From assembly GCA_014237855.1 (NCBI GenBank), contig JABACD010000001.1:186001-250000 (forward strand): a DNA stretch of 64,000 nt. Direction: 5' to 3'. Below are positions 9,556-18,649 of this stretch, one piece after another. Position numbers and translations under genes: made by a program. Source of the DNA: Planctomycetota bacterium (GTDB taxonomy: Bacteria; Planctomycetota; UBA1135; GCA-002686595). Position 1 is the first letter of the stretch; every line of letters starts with the position of its first letter. The notes below the pieces were generated by a model, which saw only the letters and a list, made by a program, of their open reading frames with translations, was not told the origin of the DNA and did no database searches.

Positions 9556-9976
9556 GGGCGAACGGCGAGCCCAATGGAACCCTCGAGCCCCGCTTCAGCT
9601 CCCCTTGCCTGCGCCTTCGCCGCTGCAGAAACCCTGTGTGCCGGAGTTCCGAGTGCCTTCAGGACGCCGGTAGGGCGGCCAGAAGCGGCAACTCCAGGGC
9701 CCACGACCAGCCGACTGGCGAAGGATCTCGACCAGCCCTCTCCAAAGCGCTCTTTCGCTCGAACAGCGCCAAGATCGCGCCTCTCGGCCCCTCAAATGGA
9801 TCGAGACCGCACATCCCATTCCCTCCACAGTGACTCCCGATCAAGAAAAGTGCTGTTGAGCGGGTGCCAAAGAGGCCGTTCCTCTCGTCTCCTGGGGGAG
9901 CCAGTTCCTGACCTGAACAGGCAAGAGCTTTCCGGACTCCCCAAGACCCCACCTCGAGAAGGATCCAACTGATCTC
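9556..9976. other. 421-base spacer between the tandem paralogues
   Basis: The stretch separates the duplicated genes. A 132-codon frame (9574-9972) has low-complexity Ser, Pro and Arg-rich content and no signal or family, so it is not called. No terminator-like stem was found. The length suggests that the second copy and the matrixin have their own promoter here, but no clear -35/-10 pair stands out. Confidence 0.4.
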
Positions 9977-10549
9977 ATGATCACCAAGACACTCAAGTTC
10001 GCCCTGGCGACCGCGGCCGTCGCCGCCGCCACGGCCCTCGGCAACGCTCAGATCGAGCGTCTGACCCTCGATTCGATGATCTCCAAGACTGACGATGCCC
10101 TCGTCGGCAAGATCACCAAGAGCGAGGTCATCCGCATCGACCACCCCGTCGACGGCCCCGAGCTCTACTACACCCACCTGACCGTCGAAGGCCGCTCCCT
10201 GGTCAACGGCAAGACCAGGACCTCCGTCGTCACCTTCCCCGGCGGCTTCATCAACGATGAAGAGGGCGTCTGGAACTCCGAGGCTCCCTCCGCCGAGGAC
10301 ACCAAGCTCGGTAACCGCGTCGTCGTCTTCCAGGCCTGGAGCGACAACATGGGCGGCGACCTCGCCGGCAACGCGCTCTACGCCTCTCACGGAGGTCTCT
10401 TCCGCACCGTCGAGGGTCGCAACGGCACCGTCGTCCTCGGTCGTGGAGAGGGCTACGCCATCCAGAACAACATCAAGCTCTCCGGGCTCGACGCGCAGAT
10501 CACTGCGATCGACAAGGCGCAGCGGGAAGCCCAGCAAGGCAACAAGTAA
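9977..10549 (+). CDS. Small secreted protein, tandem paralogue 2, coupled to matrixin
   Basis: A 190-residue paralogue of the gene at 9001-9555 with the same plan: a signal peptide rich in Ala (FALATAAVAAATALGNA), then QIERLTLDSMISKTDDALVG and the same DHPVDGPELYYTHLTVEGRS, EEGVWNSEAPS and GTVVLGRGEGYAI blocks. It ends in an extra REAQQGNK tail. Third codon positions are nearly all C or G (for example the run encoding DHPVDGPELYY), clearly more biased than in copy 1, which suggests high expression. It ends 20 bases before the matrixin start, with a GGAGAA ribosome site in between, so the two are probably cotranscribed. Confidence 0.82.
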   Translation: MITKTLKFALATAAVAAATALGNAQIERLTLDSMISKTDDALVGKITKSEVIRIDHPVDGPELYYTHLTVEGRSLVNGKTRTSVVTFPGGFINDEEGVWNSEAPSAEDTKLGNRVVVFQAWSDNMGGDLAGNALYASHGGLFRTVEGRNGTVVLGRGEGYAIQNNIKLSGLDAQITAIDKAQREAQQGNK

Positions 10550-10569
10550 GCACAACGGAGAACTGAATC

Positions 10570-11937
10570 ATGAAACTCAATCAACTGATCCTGCCCGTCA
10601 TTGCTCTGGGCGCCGGCGCTACCTTCTTCCTCTCCGGTGCTGAGGAGGCACAGGGGTGGAGCACCATCGGTGGCAGCCTCGGCCTTGGCCAGCGCGACTT
10701 CCGCGTCTTCAATAACTTCTCGTCGGCCTCGGACAACAACAACCAGACACCCGATGCCCAGTTCCCCGGCTATCAGGGCGCCGACATGGCGATCTGGAAG
10801 GCCTGCGTCGAGTGGAGTTCGGTTGCCCACGGAGATGGCAGCGGCGATCCCACGCAAGCAACGATTGGCTCGAGCGGTGCGAACTTCGACCCGAGCTTCC
10901 AGGGCAGCGCGACCGAAGTTGGTGGCACGAACTCAAACATCCATTCCCAGATTGCTGGCTCGAATGGCGGGGTGCTGGCCTACTGCGAGACCCCCATCAG
11001 CAACGGCTGGCGGATTCGCTACTACGAGGGCTGGAACTGGGCAGATGGGCCCTCCGGCATCAACCAGAATCAAATCGACTTGCAATCCGTAGCCTGCCAC
11101 GAATATGGGCACGGACTCGGGCTGGGTCACAGCACGGTCGGCAATGCCACCATGTCTGCCTCCTACAGCGGAGGAACCGGTGACCGCAGTATCAGTGGGG
11201 ATGACCAGGCCGGCTGCCAGGCTGTCTACGGCGTGATCTCAGGCAGCAAGCCCCGGATCACAGGCCTGAACATCAACGGCACCCAGATGTCGATCAGCGG
11301 CAGCAACTTCTCCGGCTCAGGCAACGAGGTCTGGTTCACCCAGGCCGCCATCGGCGGAAATGGAACCCCGATCAAGGTCACCGGAGTCAACTCCAACGGC
11401 TCCAGCATCACGGTCACGGTACCGCTGGATGCTGGTCCCGGCGACGTCATGGTGCGTAACAATGGAACAGGTAACGCCAACCTGTCGAACCCCTGGCCAT
11501 CGGACATGCAGACCACTGGTGGCTGCACCGACCCGGTCAACTTCTGCGCCTTCCTGCCCAACTCAATCGGCTCCGGTGCGCAGATCGGCTTCAACGGCAC
11601 GGCCAGTATTTCGGCCAATGACCTCACCCTGACCTGCCAGGGCCTGCCCCCGGGCGCGGTCGGCATCTTCTTCTACGGCAGCAATGAAGGCGCCAATCTC
11701 TTTGGCGAAGGCATCCTTTGCGCCACTGGAGACATCAAGCGACTGACCGTTCAATTCGCAGATGTCCTCGGGACAATCACCAGAGACCTGGACGTGAACG
11801 CAGCTCCGCTCAACAGCGGTTCCGGCGCAGCCATCTCTGGCGAGTCCAAGAAGTTCCAGTTCTGGTATCGCGACGTCCCCGGTGGCCCGAACGGCTTCAA
11901 CACCTCCGACGGCCTGAGTGTCACCTGGTGTGACTGA
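10570..11937 (+). CDS. Secreted matrixin-type zinc metalloprotease with IPT domain and shared C-terminal module
   Basis: A 455-residue protein. After a signal peptide (LNQLILPVIALGAGATFFLSG) comes a metzincin catalytic domain with the zinc motif HEYGHGLGLGHS (about residues 177-188), matching HExxHxxGxxH, and a downstream Met (NATMSASY) in the Met-turn position. Residues about 225-315 look like an IPT/TIG immunoglobulin-like domain (KPRITGLNINGTQMSISG). Residues about 317-455 are the module shared with three other proteins here (NFC, GSGAQI, FFYGS, FQFWYRDVPGGPNGFNTSDGL). It follows the second small secreted paralogue by 20 bases. An extracellular protease role is well supported by the motif; the substrate is unknown. 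Confidence 0.9.
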   Translation: MKLNQLILPVIALGAGATFFLSGAEEAQGWSTIGGSLGLGQRDFRVFNNFSSASDNNNQTPDAQFPGYQGADMAIWKACVEWSSVAHGDGSGDPTQATIGSSGANFDPSFQGSATEVGGTNSNIHSQIAGSNGGVLAYCETPISNGWRIRYYEGWNWADGPSGINQNQIDLQSVACHEYGHGLGLGHSTVGNATMSASYSGGTGDRSISGDDQAGCQAVYGVISGSKPRITGLNINGTQMSISGSNFSGSGNEVWFTQAAIGGNGTPIKVTGVNSNGSSITVTVPLDAGPGDVMVRNNGTGNANLSNPWPSDMQTTGGCTDPVNFCAFLPNSIGSGAQIGFNGTASISANDLTLTCQGLPPGAVGIFFYGSNEGANLFGEGILCATGDIKRLTVQFADVLGTITRDLDVNAAPLNSGSGAAISGESKKFQFWYRDVPGGPNGFNTSDGLSVTWCD

Positions 11938-11959
11938 CCCACGCTGATCCACCTGACGA

Positions 11960-12000
11960 GAACCGCCCGGACTCCTCACCAGAGTCCGGGCGGTTCTCTT
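11960..12000 (+). terminator. Rho-independent-like terminator after the matrixin gene
   Basis: A perfect 15-bp stem (11960-11974 pairing with 11982-11996) closes a 7-base loop and is followed by TCTT. It lies 23 bases after the matrixin stop and likely ends the transcript of the secreted-protein cluster. Confidence 0.85.
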
Positions 12001-12042
12001 ATTGGACCAGCCGACCCTCGCCCCATGGCGTAGGATCTCTCC

Positions 12043-12603
12043 ATGACGCATGTTTCCTTCACACGCATGGATCAGGGAACGCCGGAGGACTTCGCCCTGC
12101 TGGCGGCACTGGAGGAGCGTGAGCGCCCCGGAATTGCGAGCCAGGTTCTTGGACTGCTGCAAGGACTCGCCAGCGCAGACTCCGGCTACCAGATCGATCG
12201 GCTGACCCACTCCCTTCAGACAGCAACTCGCGCCTCTCGTGATGGGGCCGACGAGGAGACAATCGTCTGCGCATTGCTGCATGACATCGGAGACCTGCAC
12301 GCGCCGGACAATCATGCCGCCTTTGCGGCATCAATCCTGGCTCCCTATGTGAGTGAGAGGAACGCCTGGATCGTCCAGCACCACGGAGTCTTCCAGGGGT
12401 ACTATTTCTTTCATCACCTCGGGGGTGATCGCCACGAACGGGAGCGCTTTCGACAGCACCCCTGGTTCGACGACTGCGCGGCCTTCTGCGAGGACTGGGA
12501 TCAAGTCTCATTCGACCCCCACTACGAGACCCTCGCTCTGGAGAACTTCGTGCCGATGGTCAACCGAGTTCTGGCTCGCCAGCCCTGGACCCAAGAGGGC
12601 TGA
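12043..12603 (+). CDS. HD-domain protein (PhnZ/inositol-oxygenase-like fold)
   Basis: A 186-residue protein with a single HD domain: THSLQTATRA (first His), then ALLHDIGDL (His-Asp pair), a further HH in WIVQHHGVF and a C-terminal SFDPHYETLALENF block. This layout resembles the small HD oxygenases and hydrolases related to PhnZ, which bind two metals and act on small organic substrates. The substrate is unknown and no phosphonate genes are nearby. AGGATC about 10 bases upstream may serve as ribosome site. It begins just after the matrixin terminator. Confidence 0.75.
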   Translation: MTHVSFTRMDQGTPEDFALLAALEERERPGIASQVLGLLQGLASADSGYQIDRLTHSLQTATRASRDGADEETIVCALLHDIGDLHAPDNHAAFAASILAPYVSERNAWIVQHHGVFQGYYFFHHLGGDRHERERFRQHPWFDDCAAFCEDWDQVSFDPHYETLALENFVPMVNRVLARQPWTQEG

Positions 12604-12729
12604 GGACATCCCGAAGGAGTGCGGCATCCGCTCGTTCCGTCGGGCCATTTCGCGCAACTACTTTGGATGGAGAGACTTTCTTCGATGAAGGGGTAGCGTC
12701 CCCCGGTACGGTCACGTAGGAGGGGGGCC

Positions 12730-15372
12730 ATGAGCACGGACTCCAAGAAGCAATCCCCGTCACCGAGAGCCTTGATTGCAGGCGCCCTGGGACTTGCCCT
12801 GGCCATCGTCGCGATCTACTTCCCCGCGCTCAATGGGGAGTTCGTCTACGACGACCTGCTGGTAATTCAGCAGAACCCCCAGATCAGCGGCCTGGCGAAC
12901 ATCCCGCAGATCTTTGCCAGTTCTTACTGGGACTTCCTCGATGGCCAAGGAAATTCACACGTGGGCTACTACCGCCCACTGTCCATGGTCCTGCTGAGCA
13001 TTGGTTTCCACCTGGGGGATGGGGCACCGATGGCCTTCCATGTGCTCTCTATCCTCACCTACGTCCTGGCCTGCCTTGCCGCCTGGCGGTTTGCGGTTCG
13101 GCTACTGGGGAGCGAGGCAATTGGCTTCTTCACGGCGCTGCTCTTCGCAATGCATCCACTGCACGTGGAGAGCGTGGCCTGGATCTCGGCCCTTCACGAC
13201 CCGCTCTATGCGCTCTTTGGATTCCTGGCCCTCTCTGCCTTTCTGCGCTGGCGGGAGGCTGAGAGCGGTGGCAGCGCCTGGAAGGTCACCCTTTGGTTCA
13301 TGCTCTCCCTGCTATCGAAGGATGCAGCGGTCGCCTTCGTCCCCGTAGCTCTGGTTCTCGAGATGTGCCGCAAGGATGACAAGCGTGCCACTGGAGTGGC
13401 GAGCCTCGTGCGCGCCTTGGCACCCTTTCTGCTGGCCTTCGGTGCCTACTACATCATGCGAGCGTTCGTCTTTGGCGACATCCTCGCCGGCTTCGACCGC
13501 ACGACCACCGATTTTGGCGTTGGCGCAGGACGCCTGGCGCTCTTGCGAGTCGAGCTCCTCGGCGGCGCCATGTGGCTCTTGCTCTGGCCAGCGGAACTCA
13601 ACCTGTTCCGTCCCTTCCAGCCGGAGTTGCCCGAGGGATCCAACTCGCTCTTGATCGGACTCGTTGGAAGCATCGCCCTCTTGAGTGCGATTGCGATTGC
13701 CTGGATGAGACGCTGGAAGCCGGCGCTGACTCTCCTGCTTCTGATTCCTGCGGCCCTCTTCCCCGTGATCCTGCGAGTTGAGTCCCTGGGTACCTTCCCA
13801 CTGTCCGATCGCTTCCTCTTCGTTCCGGTCATCGGCCTCGCCGGTCTCCTTGCGTATGTCATCTGGACCGAACTACCACGAATAGCCGCGAGCGGCCTCC
13901 TGGTGGTCATCGCCGGAGCCCTGGGAGCCCGGACACTTGCCCAGCTCCCCAGCTGGGCGAACGAGGAGGCCATGTTCCGCACCGCCGTGGCTCAGAACCC
14001 CCGTAATCCGAATGTGCACTGGGGGTTGGGCCGGGTCATGTTGAACCGCTACTCGAAGACGGGCCTCTCCGATCACCTGCTCGAAGCAAAGACCAGCTTC
14101 GAGACCTCCATGGACCTGCTCGTGGAAGCCGGCGCAACGGGTAAGGACATCTACGCGACCCACGACGACCATCTGCAGACGAACCTGGGCCTCGGCCACG
14201 CGCTGCTGCGCGAGGCCGAGATCGATCCCTTCCACGACTACGAGCTGGTGCGGACCATTTTCGAGGAGGTGATCAAGTATCAACCCACGAGTGAGCGCGG
14301 GTACATTGGCCTCGGAGCCACCTGGATTGCAGCTGGGGATCCAAACCAGGCTAGCGAAGCACTCCGAAGAGCCATTCAGCTCAACCCGAACTCTCCAGAG
14401 GCACACTTCAACATGGGTGTGCTTTTGATGCGCATCCAGGAGTGGACCGGAGCCGCCCAGGAGTTCGAGCGATGCCTCGAGCTGCGTAACAACAACCGCA
14501 AGGACCTGGTCTACCTTGCAAGATCACTTGTGGAGTCTGGTGCCACAGCAAGAGCAAAGGTGATCGCGAGCCGGGCACACGAGCTCTTCCCCGAGGATCC
14601 CGACCCCATGGCGCTGCTGGGCAACCTGGCAGCACTCGGCTCGAACCAGACGGGGGCTCTCGAGTGGTACGACCGCGCACTCGCAATTGCCCCCACCTAC
14701 GGCGCAGTGCACCTTCATCGCGGAATGGTGCTGGCACAGATGGAGCGGAAGTCAGAGGCCGTCAAGGCCTTGATGCGGGCCTGCGAGCTACTTCCTCAGA
14801 ACTTCGAGGCTCACTTCAACCTGATGGTGCTGCTACTCGCCTCGGACAAGCCCGAGAGCGCCATCCCTTCCTTTCTGGTGTCGTACAAGCACCGCCCAGC
14901 AAACTTCAATATCCGGATGAAGAAGGCAGCAGAGGCCATCCACCGGGATGACCTTGCGATCCTTACACTCCTCGCCACGATCGACGCAGACCGTGAGGAT
15001 CTGCCGACGGCGGTCGCCTGGGCGAGTCACGCTGTCGAGCTGGCCCCCAGGCATGGTCCGAGTAACTACATGCTGGGCGCGCTGATCAAGAAGCTCGAGA
15101 CTGCTCAGAAGGCCCTGCCTTACTTCAAGATAGCTGCCGAAGAGCTGCCCGACTCCTATCGAGCACAGATGGATTACGCAGAGGCCCTCCTGCAAGGCCG
15201 ACGCTTCAAGCAGGCCGAGCCATTCCTGCTGCGCGCCCTGGAGCTACTCCCCGGCGAGGAGATGGATCCGAAGCTCAAGCAAACCACGGAGGAGACCATC
15301 CGAACTGCGCTGGTGAACCTCCGCCAGGCTCAGCAGGCTGGACCTCAACTCCCCGACAGCGAGGGCCAGTAG
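12730..15372 (+). CDS. TMTC-like multi-pass membrane protein with long C-terminal TPR array
   Basis: An 880-residue protein. A strong AGGAGGGG lies 3-10 bases before the ATG. Residues about 18-400 hold some 10 transmembrane segments with the signature of TMTC/PMT-like glycosyltransferases: FPALNGEFVYDDL (acidic luminal loop), GYYRPLSMVLLS and FAMHPLHVESVAWISALHDPL. Residues about 420-870 are TPRs (for example ASEALRRAIQLNPNSPEAHFNMG). TMTC proteins are O-mannosyltransferases in eukaryotes; in this bacterium a lipid-linked sugar transferase is possible, but no activity can be read from sequence. It probably heads its own transcript. Confidence 0.85.
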   Translation: MSTDSKKQSPSPRALIAGALGLALAIVAIYFPALNGEFVYDDLLVIQQNPQISGLANIPQIFASSYWDFLDGQGNSHVGYYRPLSMVLLSIGFHLGDGAPMAFHVLSILTYVLACLAAWRFAVRLLGSEAIGFFTALLFAMHPLHVESVAWISALHDPLYALFGFLALSAFLRWREAESGGSAWKVTLWFMLSLLSKDAAVAFVPVALVLEMCRKDDKRATGVASLVRALAPFLLAFGAYYIMRAFVFGDILAGFDRTTTDFGVGAGRLALLRVELLGGAMWLLLWPAELNLFRPFQPELPEGSNSLLIGLVGSIALLSAIAIAWMRRWKPALTLLLLIPAALFPVILRVESLGTFPLSDRFLFVPVIGLAGLLAYVIWTELPRIAASGLLVVIAGALGARTLAQLPSWANEEAMFRTAVAQNPRNPNVHWGLGRVMLNRYSKTGLSDHLLEAKTSFETSMDLLVEAGATGKDIYATHDDHLQTNLGLGHALLREAEIDPFHDYELVRTIFEEVIKYQPTSERGYIGLGATWIAAGDPNQASEALRRAIQLNPNSPEAHFNMGVLLMRIQEWTGAAQEFERCLELRNNNRKDLVYLARSLVESGATARAKVIASRAHELFPEDPDPMALLGNLAALGSNQTGALEWYDRALAIAPTYGAVHLHRGMVLAQMERKSEAVKALMRACELLPQNFEAHFNLMVLLLASDKPESAIPSFLVSYKHRPANFNIRMKKAAEAIHRDDLAILTLLATIDADREDLPTAVAWASHAVELAPRHGPSNYMLGALIKKLETAQKALPYFKIAAEELPDSYRAQMDYAEALLQGRRFKQAEPFLLRALELLPGEEMDPKLKQTTEETIRTALVNLRQAQQAGPQLPDSEGQ

Positions 15373-15518
15373 TCCGCAGAGGGCCCCTGCGCCCCTCTGG
15401 TCGCTGCCGCGAGGATAGCGTAGATTCAGGCGGCCTTTGGATCCCCACCCCCGGGCTCCACGGACACTCGTCGCCGTGGCTCAGCCGGATCACATGGGGT
15501 CCCAGTCCTGTCACGAGC

Positions 15519-17579
15519 ATGCCCACCGTCGAGGCCAAAGCACCAGAGCAGATCTCGAAGACTCCGCGGTCATCGAAGATGCCGAAATGGCGAGCCTTGA
15601 CGCTGGTCTTGGTGCACCTCGCCATCCTTGCTCACATCCTGCACTGGTGGGCCACAGGCGAGACGATCGGACCGATCGAACCGTCAGAGGGGATTACCTT
15701 CTCTGAGCAATCGATCATCACGGCAGGGCTGGTCTTCTTCATTGCCTCGATCCTGGTGACGGCCTTCCTCGGCCGCTGGTTCTGTGGTTGGGCCTGTCAC
15801 TTCCTGGCCCTACAGGACGCCTGTCTCTGGCTGATGCTCAAGCTTGGTATTCGGCCCAAGCAGATGCGTTCAAGGACCCTGCTCATCGTTCCGATCGGGG
15901 CCTTCGTGTACATGTTCCTGTACCCGGCGATCTACCGCCTGGTCATGGGCATCGAGCTGCAGAAGCCCACCACCGAGTTCTTCGTCAACGACTTCTGGGC
16001 TACCTTCCCACCCTGGCCCGTGGCCATCGCGACATTCGCCATCGCCGGCTTCGGAATCGTGTACTTCCTCGGGGCCAAGGGCTTCTGCACGAATGTCTGC
16101 CCCTACGGAGCGGCCTATGGAGTGGCCGACAAGCTGACCCCAGCACGAATTCGAGTAACCGACGATTGTGAGGGCTGTGGCCATTGCACCCAGGTCTGCA
16201 CCTCAAATGTCGTGGTTCACAGCGAGGTTCGTGACTACGGCATGGTCGTGGATCAGGAGTGCATGAAGTGCCTCGACTGTGTGAGTGTCTGCCCCAAGGG
16301 CGCGCTCTACTTTGGCTTTGGAAAGCCGGCCATATTCGCCAAGCCTCATCGTGCAAGGAAGGAAAAGAGCGCTCGCTCCTGGTGGAAGGTCAACCGCTGG
16401 CACTCCTACTCTCTGCCTGAAGAGCTGCTCATTGCGGGGCTATTCGCGGTCGCCTTCTTCACCTTTCGGGACCTGTACAACACGATTCCCTTCCTGTTCG
16501 CCCTGGCGATCGCTGCCATCTTCAGCTTCTGTGCAGTTCAGGCACTTCGGCTGATCTACAAGCCCAGGGTTCAGCTGCAGAACGTCGACCTCAAGAAGGC
16601 GGGCGCGATCACAGCAGCTGGCAGGTACTACTGCGGATTCACCCTGGTCCTGATTGCCTTCTGGGCACAGAGCGCCTACGCCCACTACCACCGAGCCAAG
16701 GCAGAGCAAGGCTATCTAGCCGTCAATGAGATCGTCTCCGGCTGGCTCTCATCCCCACGCCAGCTGAGTGCCGACGAGGCTCAGACAGTTGCGGAGACCC
16801 TGGAGCACGTTCGCCAGGCCGAGTCCTGGACGCCTCTCTCGATCTTCCCTGGGGAGGAGTGGGAGCTAGCCCTCACAAGCGGCTGGCTTCATCTTCTGGA
16901 GGGGGATGACAAGACCTTTGAGGCCAAGCTCCGCCGCGCTGCGGAGATCTTCCCCAACAACTACGTGCCCTGCGACGGCCTTGCGAACTACTACTCCACG
17001 ATCGGCGAAGTGGAGCTGGCCGACGAGTGGTTTGAACGCGCCACGAGAGCCACCCCGGGAACCATGGCCACCTGGGGTAACCGCAGCAACTACCTGCTCG
17101 CCTCGGGACGCCTCAATGACGCCTACGAGGTCCTGGTCGAGGCGACTGGAGTCGAGGACATCCAGATCGATGCCCTCATGACCCTGGCACGATTCGAGCT
17201 CAGCCGCGGGTTGCTGGAATCAGCTGCAGAGGCATTTGTAGCCGTTCTGGATATCGACCCGACCATCCTCGATGCCCGCCTGAGTCTGGCCGGCGTCTTG
17301 CGTGAACTGGGCGATCACCAGCGAAGCTTCGAGGAGTATGAACTTGCCATCGAGGCGGGGGCAGACAGCCTGGAGACCCGACTCTCTGCAACACTCTCAT
17401 GCAGTCTTGCGGGAAACCTCGATCGCGCCGAAGTCCACGCGCTTGCAGCGAGAGCTCATGATCCCGAGCGTCCAGAGCCCTGGTTTGCCCTGAGCCAGAT
17501 CGCTCGTGAACGCGGACAGGATGCCGAGGCGGAGCAGTTCTTCCAGGAGGCGCAGCTACGCACTCCCAACGATCAGTAA
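15519..17579 (+). CDS. Polyferredoxin membrane protein (NapH/CcoG-like) with C-terminal TPR domain
   Basis: A 686-residue protein with several N-terminal transmembrane segments. Conserved cysteine motifs of the 4Fe-4S binding membrane family are present: WFCGWACH (about 87-94) and GFCTNVCPYG (about 188-197). Two ferredoxin clusters follow, CEGCGHCTQVC (about 219-229) and CMKCLDCVSVCPKG (about 248-261). Further transmembrane helices lie near 305-345 and 370-390. Residues about 430-686 are TPR repeats (LADEWFERATRATPG, AEQFFQEAQLRTPND). The N-terminal part would move electrons across or along the membrane; the TPR part is not usual in NapH, NosR or CcoG proteins. An alternative start is the ATG at 15579. 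No partner reductase is adjacent. Confidence 0.88.
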   Translation: MPTVEAKAPEQISKTPRSSKMPKWRALTLVLVHLAILAHILHWWATGETIGPIEPSEGITFSEQSIITAGLVFFIASILVTAFLGRWFCGWACHFLALQDACLWLMLKLGIRPKQMRSRTLLIVPIGAFVYMFLYPAIYRLVMGIELQKPTTEFFVNDFWATFPPWPVAIATFAIAGFGIVYFLGAKGFCTNVCPYGAAYGVADKLTPARIRVTDDCEGCGHCTQVCTSNVVVHSEVRDYGMVVDQECMKCLDCVSVCPKGALYFGFGKPAIFAKPHRARKEKSARSWWKVNRWHSYSLPEELLIAGLFAVAFFTFRDLYNTIPFLFALAIAAIFSFCAVQALRLIYKPRVQLQNVDLKKAGAITAAGRYYCGFTLVLIAFWAQSAYAHYHRAKAEQGYLAVNEIVSGWLSSPRQLSADEAQTVAETLEHVRQAESWTPLSIFPGEEWELALTSGWLHLLEGDDKTFEAKLRRAAEIFPNNYVPCDGLANYYSTIGEVELADEWFERATRATPGTMATWGNRSNYLLASGRLNDAYEVLVEATGVEDIQIDALMTLARFELSRGLLESAAEAFVAVLDIDPTILDARLSLAGVLRELGDHQRSFEEYELAIEAGADSLETRLSATLSCSLAGNLDRAEVHALAARAHDPERPEPWFALSQIARERGQDAEAEQFFQEAQLRTPNDQ

Positions 17580-17602
17580 GAATCCCATCTAGAGACATCA
17601 CA

Positions 17603-18454
17603 ATGACCGACTCTGCAGGCTGGAAGAAGCTCACACCACAGGAGCACCAAGTCATCGTCAACGGAGGTACCGAAGCCCCTGGCACGGGGAGGCTTCTCGA
17701 CCACAAGGATGACGGCAGCTACACCTGCGCGCGCTGCCATTCACCGCTGTTCCGTTCCACCTCGAAGTTCAACTCCGGCTGCGGTTGGCCGAGCTTCGAC
17801 GACTCCATCCCTGGAGCCGTGCGAGAACTGCCCGACGCTGATGGCAGCCGAGTCGAGATCCGCTGCCAGCACTGCGACGGCCACCTCGGACATGTCTTCC
17901 GCGGGGAACAGATGACCGAGAAAGACACGCGACACTGCGTGAACTCCCTCTCGATCGCTTTCGAGACCGGAAACAGCGAGCTCGCTTTCTTTGCAGGTGG
18001 GTGTTTTTGGGGCGTCGAGCACCTGCTGCAAGCCATCGACGGAGTCTCCAAGGTGGACTCGGGGTACATGGGCGGAGAAGTTCAGAACCCGAGCTACGAA
18101 GCCGTGTGTTCGGGGACCACGGGCCACACGGAGACGGTGCGCGTCACCTACGACCCGCAGGTCGTCTCCTACGAGACCCTCGCCAAGGCCTTCTTCGAGA
18201 TCCATGACCCGACACAGGTCAATCGCCAGGGGCCTGACGTCGGGACGCAGTACCGCTCGGCAGTTTTCTTCGAGAGCCCGGAACAAGAGGCGACGATTCG
18301 CGGCCTGATCGGATTCCTCGAAAGAGAGGGGCTGAAGGTGGCTACCCAGGTTGAACCCGCCGGGATCTTCTGGCCTGCTGAGGCCTATCATCAGGACTAC
18401 TTCGAACGCAATGCGCCAGGATACGTCTGTCATGAGCGCGTCAAGCGCTTCTGA
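17603..18454 (+). CDS. Bifunctional peptide-methionine sulfoxide reductase, MsrB-MsrA fusion
   Basis: A 283-residue protein. The N-terminal MsrB domain has zinc ligands C42-x2-C45 and C88-x2-C91 and the catalytic Cys in RHCVNS (C112). The C-terminal MsrA domain begins near residue 126 with the catalytic motif GGCFWG (C134) and family blocks GYMGG, YEAVCSGTTGH and AEAYHQDYF. Together the domains reduce both epimers of methionine sulfoxide. No signal peptide is visible, so a cytoplasmic location is likely. The order B-then-A is the reverse of the common MsrAB fusion. It sits 23 bases after the polyferredoxin gene. Confidence 0.95.
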   Translation: MTDSAGWKKLTPQEHQVIVNGGTEAPGTGRLLDHKDDGSYTCARCHSPLFRSTSKFNSGCGWPSFDDSIPGAVRELPDADGSRVEIRCQHCDGHLGHVFRGEQMTEKDTRHCVNSLSIAFETGNSELAFFAGGCFWGVEHLLQAIDGVSKVDSGYMGGEVQNPSYEAVCSGTTGHTETVRVTYDPQVVSYETLAKAFFEIHDPTQVNRQGPDVGTQYRSAVFFESPEQEATIRGLIGFLEREGLKVATQVEPAGIFWPAEAYHQDYFERNAPGYVCHERVKRF

Positions 18455-18649
18455 TCGGGTCACTGCCACCTGCCGGGCGGTGAAATGCCTGGAGGCCTGA
18501 TCTCCATCCTTGGCCCTCCTGGCTTCCGGTTGATCTCGGAGCTGACCCGTCCCGGGTTCACGCTCCCTCACCAAGAACGACATCGGACCTAGAGAACTCA
18601 GATCGGCTGCTCCCCACCATCCAGGTGGTCGTCGCCTGCCCCACACCTC

